Source: Acanthochromis polyacanthus (Eukaryota; Chordata; Actinopteri; Pomacentridae). From it: a stretch of DNA of 64,000 nt. The position numbers were made by a program, and so were the translations under genes. The stretch covers positions 12,757,361-12,821,360 of the forward strand of contig NC_067120.1 of assembly GCF_021347895.1 (NCBI RefSeq), read 5' to 3'. Below the pieces are notes generated by a model. It was not told the DNA's origin. It did no database searches and saw nothing but the letters and a program-made list of their open reading frames with translations. Below are positions 12,731 through 25,124 of the stretch, in pieces; the stretch's first letter is position 1, and each line of letters starts with the position of its first letter.

Positions 12731-15700
12731 CTTTATTAATCCTGAGGGAAATTCAAGTGTTCAGCAGCTTACATACAACGGCAGGTTAGTAACATTAAAA
12801 TTAAAGGTTAGTATATACTCTGAAAACTTGCTGTACAATGTTATAAAAAATACTTCTTATTTTATAATCCAAATCTAAATTTAATTAAAGTTCAGTATAC
12901 AGTAGTTGTCTTTGGTATAGAACTAAGCCAAGATCTGCTCTTTGGTGATTTTGATTTAACATAAACATGGGAGAATTTACAACATATTCGCACAAAGCTC
13001 ATTAAAGATCAGGTAGATAAGCAGGACCTGCCTTCAGGCTACTGACATTGAACTTGTCTCCCAATCACAGTGGGACTGTGAGCAGTTTAAACTTAACTTA
13101 TTTTGTATGCTTGCTCTAAAAAAAGCTCATAAAGCATGTAACTTTTCTCATTTGGATCATTATCATTCTATCTGTTCTATCATCAACTGCTGCTCTGTAT
13201 CTGTGGTCCAAACTGTTATTTTAGCCATTTTCCAAGTGTGTGTATCCTTAACATTTTATCACCCATTTAAACTAAGAACTTATATGTTCTTACACCAAGT
13301 TTTCTGGATGTCTGCATGAACAGTGAACATGTATGTTACATCCAGTGTAAGCACACCAGACTCTGTAGACTAGCAGACAAATCTGATCCATTGGTTTTCT
13401 ACTGACACAATACTGACATCATAAAGCAGAGCAGGTTTCTATCTCAATGTCATTTATAAAATTCAATGCTTTCCCTATCAAATGCGTCCCAATGAGCCGC
13501 TGACTCTGCTGTTGGTACCTCAGCAGTCTCTGGTCTCATAGAGAAGATGCCAGTGAGTTTTACTTGTTTGATATTTAGGATAAATCCAGATGCATGTGTA
13601 GAGGAGCTCAGCACACCAGCTCATCTGCAACTCTGATTTAAAAAAAACTGTAAAGCTACTCTATGCTACAGAGTGGCAAATTGTAATCTTGGAGCGATTC
13701 ATCCGAACATGTTCAAACTGGAAATTGGTACAGACAAGCCCAACCCTTTTGCTCATGTTCTGTCATCTAGCATATTAATAAAGCACCACATAAACATGTT
13801 GATAAGGCAAAAAAATGTGATTTTCACAACATTTGGTTTTTAAGTTTCTGAAGTTTCTTACACATCCAATGTCCAGTTATACAAAAAGCAGTGTCTTGTC
13901 ACATTTCAGTTGTCAGCAGTTCCACCAGAGGGGCATTTGTCTTCTTAACATGTCAAATATTTTATTTAAATAACAATATTAGGAACAAAAGGTACAGAAA
14001 ACCTAATATTTAACAATCAGAACAGATGAGGGGGCTGCACAGTGTCGTAGTGGTTAGCAGTTTCGCCTTGCAGCAAGAAGATCCCTGGTTCAAATCCCAG
14101 CCTGAGCCTGGGATCTTTCTGCATGGAGTTTGCATGTTCTCCCTGTGCGTGCGTGGGTTTTCTCCAGGCACTCTGGCTTCCTCCCACAGTCCAAAAATAT
14201 GCTGAGGTTAATTGGTTTCTCTAAATTGCTTGTAGGTGTGAATGTGAGTGTGACTGTTCGTCTGTATATGTAGCCTTGAGACAGACTGGCGACCTGTCCA
14301 GGGTGTCCCCTGCCTTCGCCCGAGTCAGCTGGGATAGGCTCCAGCACCCCCTGCGACCCTAGTGAGGATAAAGCGGTGTATAGAGAATGGATGGATGGAA
14401 AAGATAAGGAATTAGTAATAAATGTGAAAATGCGAATATGAATTGTAGCATCAGAAAGTAGTTTTAATGACTTCCAGGATTTACTCTGAAGTAGCTGAAA
14501 GTGGCTCCATCTCAGCTATAACATTAAGATGCTCATCAGTAGTAAGAATCTAATGATGTAATATATGAACCTGTATAAATCTGTGTTAACTGGGTTAATT
14601 GTTGCAGCTTTTAATGGAGTCGGGAAGCTCAGTTCCTTCTTCTAGTTCTCACAACACAGTGCAGATCACTGTGTTTAGTGTTTATTTTATACATAGAGAA
14701 TATATTCCCAGTGCAAGTTAGTGAGCAGTTGTAACTCTAACTCTGTCGTCTCTTGTAGTGTCTGCAGGAGCCTTTCGTCCGCTCTCTGTCGTCTTACCAT
14801 TTCCACGGTGCGATGAGTCCCTTCGATCGCAGGATCACCTGTCTGGAGTGGCATCCCACTCACCCCTCCACTCTGGCTGTGGCCTCCAAGGGTGGAGACA
14901 TTTTTCTCTGGGACTTTGAGGTGCCCACAAAGAAAACCTTCATTCAAGGGGTGAGCTCCTGCGTTTGGTTTAACTGATGCTTGAATGACCAACAGTATGA
15001 GGTGTTCAACAAACTGATTGCAGTTTATGATGAAGCATGATTATATTTGCAGACTGATTTCAGAGCTTTGCTACTTAGATGTGCTTGACGACACTGTTAC
15101 TGGTTCTCTGCTTAGATGGGGCCTGGAGACTCAGTTACAGACATGAAGTTTAACCAGTTAAATCCCACTCAGCTGTTCACCTCGTCTATGGGAGGTACGA
15201 CAGCACTTCGAGATTTCAGTGGGACGACTCTAACAGTGTTTGCCAACACAGACACACTGAAGTAAGACTAAGTCGCCTTTTTCTGTGAGCGTAAATCAGA
15301 CAGGGTTCAGGGTTTTAGCCCTGATCAGTCCAGCATCAGTCTTCTTATCAGACGGTCCTGCGCTGTTTGTGTAGTGGTGAAACGTTCGTATCTCCCCAGT
15401 GATAGGCCTGCATTTGTGTTTGTGTGCACAGAGCGGAGCGGGAGACTTTATCGGAGGGATGAAGTTTTGCCCCTCGGACCTCTCTAGAGTCTATGTGGCT
15501 TCTGGTGTGGGCACACTGACCATGCAGAGCTTTGAGGGCCGAACACCCACCCTTCTGTCCAGAACTGAGGACTGTGGCCATGATCACCACAACGTTTGGT
15601 GAGAAGACTGATACTCCACGATCACAAAAAACGTTTTTTCATTAACCTCTACTGTCTGTGCAGAGAGCTTTGGTCGCATTACCTCAGTTTAAAAGCAAAT

Positions 15701-18700
15701 TGATCCCTCTACATTACTTCAAACTATGCTGGAAATAGAATTTTGTGGTGCTCACAGCATTGAAACAAAAACATGCAATAATGCACTGATTACTCTGGAT
15801 AGTTCACAGAACATGCTGCTGTTTTTAATAAGATTCATCAGGATGTACGAAAAACAAATACATTTTTAAACCAAGAGAAGAGATGCCTCGTGCTAAGTGA
15901 AGTTACTTTTCATTCAAAAATGTTCCCGCCTTTCCTTAGTAGAAAGTGTTTCGAATAAAACTGTTGCTGGAGAAGTTAGTAGATTATAAAGAGTACCAGG
16001 AACACCATTTCTTGTAAGACATCTGCATCTGATTTTACTAAGTGTTGTTTTTCAAAGCTGTGAGCAGCACAAACCAGATTTAGTCATCCTCCATTTTTCT
16101 GAATGGCATTCTCTCTGTGTTCTCATGTTTTAAAACCAATCTGTTTGCATGGTTACTGAGAGGTAAATGATTTTTTTTTCTAGTTGGCTGAAATGTCAAA
16201 GAAAAAAGGGATAGTTATTAATTCAATGCATATATGCCTGGTTACTTTTTATTAAATTAGAATTTGTAGAAAATATGTCATCAAAACATTTTTAGTTAAT
16301 ATCTGCTGGTGGATCACTAATTTTGTGTTCCAACTTTAACCTTCCATTTGTTACATCCACTAAATGCTCGTGGTTCTTCGTCTTCTTTCAGTTACTGGTA
16401 CTGCTGTGTGGATGTGTCTGTAAGCCGGCAGATGCTTGTGACCGGAGACAATATGGGGCAGCTCGTACTTCTGGGTTTGGACGGTCAAAAGGTGTGTTCA
16501 CTCCACAAAGAAGTGCCCAAGGGAAATGAATCAAATTGAGATCAGTCGTATTTCTCGTGTGTTTGTGAACTGCTTTGTTCTGTTGTGATGTTTCAGATTT
16601 TTAGTGATAAACTGCACAAAGCCAAAGTGACTCATGCAGAGTTTAACTCCCGATGTGACTGGCTGCTGGTGACGGCGTCGGTCGACCACACGGTGAAGCT
16701 TTGGGACCTGAGGAACATCAAAGACAAGAAGAGCTTCCTCCACGAAATGCCTCATGAGAAAGCTGTGAATTCAGGTACCACTGTCTATCCGACAAAGCGT
16801 TTTTATTACTGCTGTATTAGGACATTTTCAGAAACCTCTGCGGTTTAGAGACACACTGACATTTGCAACATACAAGATACGTTAAACGTGTGCTGACGTT
16901 TGAATTTACATTTCACAATCACATGGATACTGAATGTTGTGTCATTATTGGTAGAGCACACTGGTATTTTTGTCTTTTAATTTTTGTTCACTTTTGCTAA
17001 ATTATTTTGATGAGAAATCTTTTGATGCACTTCAAAGTTCAGAATGACTTAATGAAGAGATGGGAGCTAAAAGAACAAAAGCTATCGTTTGCATGAAGAC
17101 CAGTCGATGCTTTACATATTTTAGATAAAATACATATATTTTGTCATCGTTCCAACCCCTCTGCAGACACCTGTGTGTGGCACTTAATGTGGATGTACCA
17201 AGAAAGCAAATGGTGCTCAGAACATATAATTGTTATGAGGAGATTCTTTCATCCAGAAAGTTTTGATGCATCTTTAACAAAGTTATAATTTAAATAATGA
17301 CCGCTATACATGCTTCCCATCAGCAGTGCACAAACACATTAGCAAGTTCTACATTTTCAAGAAGTCCTGCACAGAAATCCCAAACTGTAAACCTGAAAAA
17401 AACATCACAGACTCACAGAAACATCCACAGGAGCTCGGTGTATTTCTGTGTAAAAATTTGAGGGTGAGGCGACTGCTGTGCCCCTGTTCAGTATAAATAA
17501 ACCATGTGAGCGTCCGCTTTCCACTCCTAAAGTGACATTGGTCTGAACACAGGGTAGCTATAAATTGACCATTCCACCACTATGACCGCTATATATAACA
17601 TCAATCTTCATAAAACTCTTCATTTTCCTAAAGCTGTTATTTTCGTCTCCTCATAGCCTATTTCAACCCACTGGACTGCTCCAAGTTGCTCACCACAGAT
17701 CAGTATGACGAAATCCGTCTCTACTCATCTCCTGACTGGTCCAAGCCTCAACACATCATCCAACACCCACACAGACAGTTTCAGCACCTCACACCCATCA
17801 AGGTTTGTTTCCTCTCTAGACGCGTTTATGACCTCTGATATGTTCTGTAGAAATGTCTCCTGATAGATCATGACTTCAACCAGTCGGATGGGGAGAACAG
17901 AATTTAGGATAGAAGCACAAACATGTCCAACTTCAGACTTTGATGTCAATTTTTGTTTTGTGTAGGGCTCTTTTAAATTGTTGCAGACCACAACATGTTG
18001 CCCTGTTGATGATCTTGAAATGCTTTTTTTGAATGAAATGAGCAGCATAAGTACAGGATACGCCACACCAGCAGTCAAGCACAGCCTGACTTTGATACAG
18101 GAAACCCCTGATTCTCTTTACTGCAATTTAAAGAAATTTTCATCTATTTATATGACTTAAAAATCTAAATTTCAGGACAGTGAGTGTCTGGAAAAAGTCG
18201 AATACTATCATGGTTTTTTGCCTATAAGACTCTGCCAATAACATCAAAATGGGTGTCAGAGTTTAGAAATAACAGTAATTTTATGTAATAGGTGTGGTAG
18301 GATTCTTTTATTACATGAGAACTCTGTTCCAATTCTTCTTTAGGCCACATGGCATCCTGTATATGACCTGATTGTGGCCGGACGTTACCCCGATGACCGG
18401 GTTTGCACCGGCGATCAGAGGACCATCGACATCTATGACTCCAACACAGCAGAGCTGGTGTGTCAGCTGTACGATCCCACTGTTGCAGGGATCAAATCTG
18501 TGAGTATCTTTTCAGAAAACCATAAACATGTCACAGCTCTGAAACTGTAGTAGGTAAGACCTGAAATTCTGCTTTTACAGATCAACAAATTCAATCCGAT
18601 GGGTGATGTGATCGGGTCTGGCATGGGTGAGACCATAAGAAGCACACTGTTGATAGATGTGGTGTTTATTTGCTTGCTTAAAATCAGTCCTTTGAGAAAA

Positions 18701-18977
18701 TGTCTCACCAAAGCTGCATCTGTCTGAACCAGGTGTGACGGTGCTGGTCTGGGACCGGAACGAATCTCTGATCAGTGATCGGCACAAACCGCAGGAAAGC
18801 TCAGCCTCGGCGGACAGTTTGAGAGGACAGAGGAGGAGTCAGCAGCGCTCCAACAGGGACAGGAAGGCTCCTGCTGTGGATGCAAAGCTCAAGAAAAAAC
18901 TCTCTCTGGAAGAAACTGAGACCAAAACCAAGACCAAGACTGACAAACAAAAACAAGCTCAGATGAGGAAGAAGTGA
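12291..18977 (+). CDS. ddb2: DNA damage-binding protein 2 (UV-DDB small subunit)
   Basis: WD40 beta-propeller that recognises UV photoproducts and, with DDB1-CUL4, starts global-genome nucleotide excision repair. Coding exons: 12291-12423, 12513-12622, 14759-14950, 15116-15261 (5a), 16392-16491, 16597-16774, 17657-17802, 18344-18499, 18581-18626, 18733-18977. This gives 483 residues; human is 427. A non-coding exon probably ends at 12197. The N terminus is Lys-rich. Family landmarks are [75 protein letters not shown] and the damage-contacting hairpin segment [18 protein letters not shown]. The C-terminal tail is unusually long, basic and low complexity (repeats of TKTK). A second version of exon 5 (5b) lies at 15432-15598. 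Poly(A) signal at 19148-19153. Confidence 0.96.
12676..12760. repeat. (GATA)n microsatellite with minus-strand LINE tail
   Basis: About 13 GATA/TAGA units followed by CTTTATTAATCCTGAGGG. Read on the minus strand this is a LINE 3' end (CCCTCAGGATTAATAAAG) whose terminal repeat has expanded. It lies in ddb2 intron 3. Confidence 0.8.
14031..14399 (+). repeat. tRNA-derived SINE (near full length)
   Basis: The 5' part resembles a tRNA, with an A-box-like stretch (tagtggttagcag) and a B-box-like stretch (ggttcaaatcc). A conserved body and a tail ending in GGATGGATGG follow. It lies in ddb2 intron 3, 360 bp upstream of exon 4. A 3' part of the same family is at 57975-58110. Confidence 0.8.
15432..15598 (+). 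other. ddb2: ddb2 duplicated alternative exon 5b
   Basis: A second open exon lies 170 bp after exon 5a, with a canonical acceptor (gtgcacag) and donor (TTTG|gtgaga). It enters in phase 0 and leaves in phase 2, as 5a does. Its start [12 protein letters not shown] aligns without gaps to [12 protein letters not shown] of 5a, followed by a similar strand pattern. It is seven residues longer and carries a CGHDHHNV insert before the shared YWYCC. Each exon is 2 modulo 3 long, so including both breaks the frame. This predicts mutually exclusive use. Confidence 0.8.
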
Positions 18978-19147
18978 ACTGAAAAAGAGCCAGAGTCTTA
19001 AAAACATCTTTGTGTCTATATTTTTTTTGTTACTGTATGTTGTCTGTCTACCTTCAGGGATTGTCACAAATGTCTTATATCTTTTATAAAGCAGTTTAAA
19101 TTTTGACCACTGTGTACATTCTTGCAGAAGCTTTTCTACTGTATCAC

Positions 19148-19153
19148 AATAAA
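19148..19153 (+). terminator. ddb2: ddb2 poly(A) signal
   Basis: AATAAA lies 171 bp after the ddb2 stop codon and is the first perfect hexamer downstream. Confidence 0.7.
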
Positions 19154-19249
19154 AATATTCATTCATACATGTTTGGGTCTTTGACAAACCTTCAGCCACA
19201 CACAGGATTGGCTATAAATGCACACTAGAGTAAGATTAAAGCCAGATGA

Positions 19250-19255
19250 TTTATT
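19250..19255 (-). terminator. fam180b: fam180b poly(A) signal
   Basis: AATAAA on the minus strand lies about 40 bp after the fam180b stop codon. The two poly(A) signals of the converging genes are about 100 bp apart. Confidence 0.7.
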
Positions 19256-19295
19256 GCATTCACCTTCCATTTGACACAGAATGGTGGTTTGTGCG

Positions 19296-20073
19296 TTAGG
19301 CATAATTGAAGAGATAATTTCCACGTAGCTCGTGGACCGTGACGTTCGCCAGCTGGAGGAGGACTCCACCCCAGGCCTCCTGCTCCCGTCTCTCTTCCTG
19401 ATGCCGGGCCTGATAAGCAGAATACACCAGGCTCAGGATGAGGTTCTCAAACTGGACCGGAGTCAGGGGCTTCCTCCTCTGATCCTCCAGAGTTTCCACC
19501 ATCTGCTCCATGGAGCTCCGACTTCTGGGAATGTTGTCATTGATCCGAGACAGGAAAGCCCGTCCCTGCCTCATCGATGCCATCTCCTTGTCAAGCAGGA
19601 CGATGTTATTGTCCTGGTCGATCTCCACCCCGCCCAGCAAGAGCTGCAAACGAGAAACAGATGCATACATTACTTAGTCTGCAAAGAAAGCAGCTTCATA
19701 TTAAAGTTATCTGCATGAAGATTTAAGAAAACTAAAGTAACATACTTCAAACATCAGGTTTGCGTCAGAGACTGAGGAGACAGCTGTTTGAGAAGCTGGA
19801 GTTGTGCCTGCAGCCACTTCTAAACAGGAAAATAACCAAATTTAACGTACACATTTAAATTAGTCCCTGCAGATAAACTGTCAGTACAGTTATATTCAAC
19901 ACCTCTTGTGCTTTTTAATACATTTTGCACCATGCATGCACTATCATCATGTAATTACAATCTACATTTCTGTCCTGAGCACAGCCCCGTTAGCAGATCT
20001 TCTGTCTTTACTCACCTTTTATCACTTGCTCAAACCAAAGCCACAAAATGACCAGAAGGCAGATTTTAATCAT
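19296..20073 (-). CDS. fam180b: FAM180 family secreted protein (FAM180B)
   Basis: Three exons: 20016-20073, 19746-19819, 19296-19643, joined in phase to give 159 residues. The start is the ATG at 20073, which opens a hydrophobic signal peptide (MIKICLLVILWLWF), so the product should be secreted. The core NLMFELLLGGVEIDQDN...MASMRQGRAFL...IPRS, then FENLILSLVYSAYQAR, matches the FAM180 family. Members have no established molecular function. FAM180B lies near KBTBD4 in human, which favours this paralogue over FAM180A. The C terminus contains a possible N-glycosylation site (NVT). Confidence 0.85.
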
Positions 20074-20848
20074 GATCGTTCCTCGTTTGATTATTACCGA
20101 CATAATACGCCACATCCCTCTCATCCCAGCTCTCCCTTGTACACTTTTGTGACTTCAGGCGAAAATCAACCTAGACCGAATACCATGAATATTTCCACCT
20201 TGGAAAATGGGACCAAAAGCCAGTTGGCTGTGATTCGGAGCAGCTTAATAGTCTGGGATACAGGATCTTCACATCCACAGCATGAAATCCTTTTAGTTTA
20301 GGCTTCTAATTCTTTTAATTTCATTATCTTTAAATAGATCTCCCAATGCAATGTAAAACTAAGCAAAACGCTACTCGGTAAACATTCAAGTTAAATGTGA
20401 GGAGACTTTCCTCTCAACATAAAGATCAAGAAGACTTTGCAAGTTTGGAGCTTCACTTGTAAGTATTTGTAACTGAATATTATGTAGTATGTCTTTCTCT
20501 TATCAACTGTGGCATCTGTCATTTAAATTAAGCTGCATTTTAAGGTGATATTTTTTATTTGCTGGTCAAAGTAATATCTGTGTACTGGTCATATTATGTG
20601 ATCTTTGTCCTTTAAAACCATACCTGACGAGGATGTTGATAATTTATCACCAGTTGAGCAGCTTAAATTTTTTGTGTACTAAAATTTACCTTTTTCTTTA
20701 TAGTGAAATGAAAAATAATGTTTTCTCTAACTGCATCATTATTATCATACTGTACTATCCTCGAGTATTGTCACAGTATGTCCTGGAGTCGCTGCATATC
20801 CAACTAACTACCTAAACACTTTCCATTCGTGTCAAATGCACTCACTTT
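20074..20848. other. fam180b upstream region
   Basis: AT-rich sequence upstream of the fam180b start. No open exon-like frame or known repeat was recognised. Confidence 0.5.
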
Positions 20849-21805
20849 CCACTTTATTAGGCACACCTTACTGGTAAAAGGTTGGATCCCATTTTTCCTT
20901 CAGAACTGCTTTAATTCTTCATGGCATACTTTCAACAGTGTGTTGGAAACATTCCTCACAGATTTTGGTCCTTATTGACATGATAGCTGCTGCAGATTTG
21001 TCGGCTGCACATCCATGATGTGAATCTCTCGTTCCACCACATCCCAAAGGTATTCTATTGGAGTGAGATCTGGTGACTGTGGAGGCCATTGGATTCCAGA
21101 GAACTCATTCTCATGTTCAAGAAGCCAGTTTGAGATGATTTGAGCTTTGTGACATGGTGCATTACCCTGCTGGAAGTAGTCATCAGATGACGGTACAATG
21201 TGGTCATAAAGGGATGGACATGATTAGCAACAACACTCAGGTAAGCTGTGGAGTTTGGTACTAAAGAGCCCAGGGCATGCCAAGAAAATATCCCCCACAC
21301 CATTATACCACCACCAGCAGCCTGAACTGTTGATACAAGGCAGGATGGATCCATGCCTTCATGTTGTTTAGGCCAAATTCTTACCATCTGAATGTCGCAG
21401 CTGAAATGGAGACTCACCAGATCAGGCAACATTTTCCAATTTTCAGTTGTCCAATTTTGGTGAGCCTGTGCTAATTGTAGCCTCAGTTTCCTGTTCTTAG
21501 CTGACAGGAGTAGGTCTTCTGCTGCTTTAGCCCATCTTCTTCAAGGTTGTGCATTCAGAGATGGTTTTATGCATTCCTTGGTTCCAATAAATGGTTATTT
21601 GAGTTACTGCTGCCTTGCTATCATCGTATCAAAGTCACTTAATCCCTTTTCTTCCCCCATTCTGATACTCACTTTGAACTTTAGCATGTTGTCTTGACCA
21701 AGTCTACATGCTTAGATGTCTAAATGCATTGAGTTGCAGCCATGTGATTGGCTAATTGGCTATTTGCGTTAACAAACAATTGAACAGGTGTGCCTAATAA
21801 AGTGG
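20849..21805 (-). mobile_element. Decayed Tc1-like transposon
   Basis: Bounded by inverted repeats with the core ACTTTATTAGGCACACCT at 20850 and its complement near 21790. On the minus strand the interior encodes fragments of a Tc1-family transposase: GGGIMVWGIFSWHALGSLVP at about 21270-21330, then pieces of the segment before the catalytic Glu (HSHQISLQ in place of a SPDLNP motif), in shifting frames. The 5' part of the transposase is missing or unrecognisable. It is inactive. Confidence 0.8.
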
Positions 21806-22947
21806 CCGGTGTGGGTTTTTGCCTATTTACTTTATTAAGCAGAAAAATATCTTTAGTGTCCTCCATCCAGAAGTATTTCGGCGAGGAGCTGCAGTACCAC
21901 CACGTCGCCACACGCAGGCAGCACCTCCGGTTGGTGTCACTGAATCACTTTACGGCTGCTCCCTGAAAAAGTTTATTTGCTTCCTTGTCAACAGTTCAGC
22001 TGGTTCTGAATGATAAAGTAGTGGGGATACAGGTAACCACGCTTGTTCATTTGTCCCTTTAAATCGCTGCGGTTGTTTTGTCTGACAGGAAATCCTAGAA
22101 ATAATACGTCTTTATTGAAAAGGCGGAGTTTGCACATGAGGGAGTGTTAGCCAGCTAGCTGCTGTAAATGCTAACGGACCTAATCATCATAACCGTAAAC
22201 ACAACACAGCTAGCGTTAGCATTAGCAGAGCCACTGAGCAGCTGAAAACAGCCTCTGTGGACTATCGTTTGTAGTTTATCTGATTCCACGCTTATTCCAC
22301 TTCCAATGGGGTAAAATAGAGCATCAGATAACATTCAAACATTGTCTCAAAAACCATCCCAGTCCCTTCATCGCTGTGTTGTGAACGAAGCGCTGACTTT
22401 CACCAGAATTCTTCATTAGTTCATTTAATGGCAACATAGCTGAACTTTGGGGCAGCTGCCTCTGTGCTGCATTCTATATTCCCGTATAGGTAGTGAATTA
22501 GGGTATGAAAACTGTGATGTTAGAGGTAATTTTAAAATTATTACCATTTACCAACCATTAGACCATCTGCAAATTTCTTGACTAAATCTGGGCCTTCAAT
22601 ATTGATCCTTTTGTTTGAATTTCAACATAGGTGTTAACTAATTACAACATATTTTAACGTACACAAAGAAGTTATTCAATACATGCAACAAAGTATGCTT
22701 TAAGTCCTGAGGTATTGAAACAAAAAAAATCTAATCTCTTCACACTAGATGGCCATAAACATTTATGGTACATAAGCTCTACATATGGTCAAATTGACAT
22801 TACAGTGGTCACAATTGTTTGATCAGGGACCATGCAATTAATATAATGCACATCTGATGTCTTGCATATGGAGTGTATAGCATTAAGTTCATTTTCAACT
22901 GTAGTAACAGTGGGTTTTGTTGACTCTGTGTCAGGTGAGCAGCAAAG
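21806..22947. other. kbtbd4: kbtbd4 upstream region
   Basis: This gap should contain the kbtbd4 promoter and non-coding first exon. A possible donor (ATACAG|GTAACC) is at 22031/22032. A GC-richer stretch with repeated GCTAGC/GTTAGC words spans 22140-22240. No protein-coding frame was seen. Confidence 0.45.
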
Positions 22948-25124
22948 ATGGAGTCCAGCGAGGAGGGTGGCCTCAGCGTCGGAGGCTCTGTGGGAGAGGA
23001 GAACTACTTCCTGGGATACACGTTCACTGATCGCTCTCACTCGAGCCGAGTGGTGAAGAGCATCATGGATCTGTGCCTGGAGGACGGCCTGTTCGCTGAC
23101 GTCACCGTCACCGTGGATGGCAAAGAGTTTCACCTCCACCGGCTGGTCCTCTCAGCACAGAGCAGCTTCTTCCGTTCGATGTTCACGTCCAACCTGAAAG
23201 AGTCCCACAACCGCACTATTGAGCTGAAGGATGTCAGCGCCACTGTCTTTCAGCTGCTGATTGACTATATCTATCACGGTATGATAAAGCTGAGGGTGGA
23301 GGAGCTGCAGGACACCTATGAAATGGCTGACATGTACCAGCTGACTGCTCTGTTTGAAGAATGCTCTCGCTTCCTCTCACGAACCGTGGAGGTCAAGAAC
23401 TGTTTACAGGTGACTTACTGTTTTGTTTTACAGCTCTAACAGTCATATATTTAGCAGTCATCATGGTGTTTAAGTGTTATTTTTGTGAGTCCAGGTGATG
23501 TGGCTCGCAGACAGACACAGTGACCAGGAGTTGTATACTGCTGCCAAGCGCTGTGCTAAAATCCACCTGGCTCAGCTGCACCAGACTGAAGAATTTCTTA
23601 ATCTGCCTCTCTGTCTGCTCTTGGACATCATCAAAGGTATTACAGTTTTGTATTCTGTCACCATGTCTCAGAATTACCAGTGTTTCTAAATATTTAAGTC
23701 AGTTTAATTCAAATAATGTGTTTCTAACATTACTGTTATATCTGATCCAAGTTTCTTTTATAGGTGTTTGAATTCATTTTCTTCCTCATTTCCACAAAAT
23801 CTTTTTTTTTATTATTATTATTCTGTATGATATATGAAAGACATACGTGGGTCTTGAAAGTAGTCAGGTAGATGATCCTTTATAACAAACACCATCTTTG
23901 CTTCTTTCTTTACCATACAAATCCTTTAAAAAAAACTAAAACAGCTGATATGCGGTTTTCTTTGGAACGTGGTTTGCCAAACTACAAACCCAATCAAAGC
24001 ACATTCTGTGAATCTGCTTTAAAAGGCCTTCTGTTTGTGTTCAGATGGTGTTCCAAGCTCCCAGAATCCAACAGTGGCCATCGAGTCGTGGATAAACCAC
24101 AACAAGGTTGAAAGAGAAGAGTTCTCCTGTATCCTTCAAGAGAATCTTAAGGTAGCGTTTGTATATAGAATATTTTAGCATATGCAGCTGAGAAACATTT
24201 TTAAATAGGGTCCTCTCATTTGGCAAATAATTTCTGATGTTTCTTTATCTTCTACGTCGACAGGAAATCGGTGAGAATGTCCACATTTACCTGATTGGCA
24301 AAGAGGAGACGAGGACTCACTCCCTGGCTGTATCGCTGCATTGTGACGAGGACGATGCGATCAGCGTCAGCGGGCAGAACAGTTTATGCCACGAGATCAC
24401 TGCGGCCTGTAAACATGGAGGAGACCTGTACGTGGTGGGGGGTTCAATCCCCCGCCGCATGTGGAAGTGCAACATGCACACCATGGACTGGGAGCGCTGT
24501 GCTCCACTGCCCAGAGACCGCCTCCACCACACCATGGTCTCTGTCTCCACTGAGGACGCTATCTACTCGCTGGGAGGTAAGACGCTCCAGGACACCCTCT
24601 CTAATGCCGTCATCTACTACACAGTGAAGGACAACATGTGGACAGAGACCAGCCAGCTGGACACGGCAGTTTCTGGGGCTGCTGGCGTCAACCTGGGAGG
24701 CACCATCTACTTGCTCGGCGGGGAGGAGAATGACATGGACTTTTTCACTAAACCCTCCCGCCTCATTCAGTGCTTTGACACCTCCTCTCAAAAGTGCCAG
24801 ATCAAACAGTACATGCTGCCGTTTGCCGGCTGCATGCACGCTGCGGTGCACATGGATGTGATCTTTATCGTAGCAGAAGGAGACTCTCTGGTTTGCTACA
24901 ACCCTCTGCTGGAGAGCTTTACCCGCCTGCGCTTCCCTGAGGTCTGGAGCTGTGTTCCTTCACTGTGGAAGGTAGCGAGTTGTAACGGCTGCATATACGT
25001 CTTCAGAGACAAATGTAAGAAGGGGGACGCAAACACGTTAAAGTTTAACCCAGCCACGTCTGTCGTATCCGTTATCAGAGGTATTAAAATCCTCCTGACA
25101 AACTGGCAGTTTGTTCTGGCCTAA
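22948..25124 (+). CDS. kbtbd4: Kelch repeat and BTB domain-containing protein 4
   Basis: Substrate-recognition adaptor of CUL3 ubiquitin ligases; the human protein directs turnover of CoREST/HDAC components and is mutated in medulloblastoma. Four coding exons: 22948-23409, 23495-23636, 24045-24151, 24264-25124, giving 523 residues (human isoforms about 518-534). A BTB domain spans about residues 35-145 (DGLFADVTVTVDGKEFHLHR). A BACK region follows (CLQVMWLADRHSDQELYTAA). The Kelch propeller is in the last exon, with GGDLYVVGGSIPRRMWKC, AIYSLGGKTLQDTLSNAVIY, TIYLLGGEENDMDFF and the terminal LLTNWQFVLA. The ATG at 22948 follows an acceptor-like CAG and gives the family N terminus MESSEEGG. Confidence 0.97.

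Noticed and set aside
14055..14105. tRNA gene
   Set aside because: The A-box and B-box-like text belongs to a SINE head; no full cloverleaf can be drawn and the SINE body follows directly.
15399..15431. Start of a separate small gene at 15399
   Set aside because: The ATG lies in the intron before an acceptor at 15431; phase and similarity show the open part is ddb2 exon 5b, not an independent gene.
24317..24851. Minus-strand frames opposite kbtbd4 exon 4
   Set aside because: Shadows of the GC-rich kbtbd4 coding exon with no independent signals.
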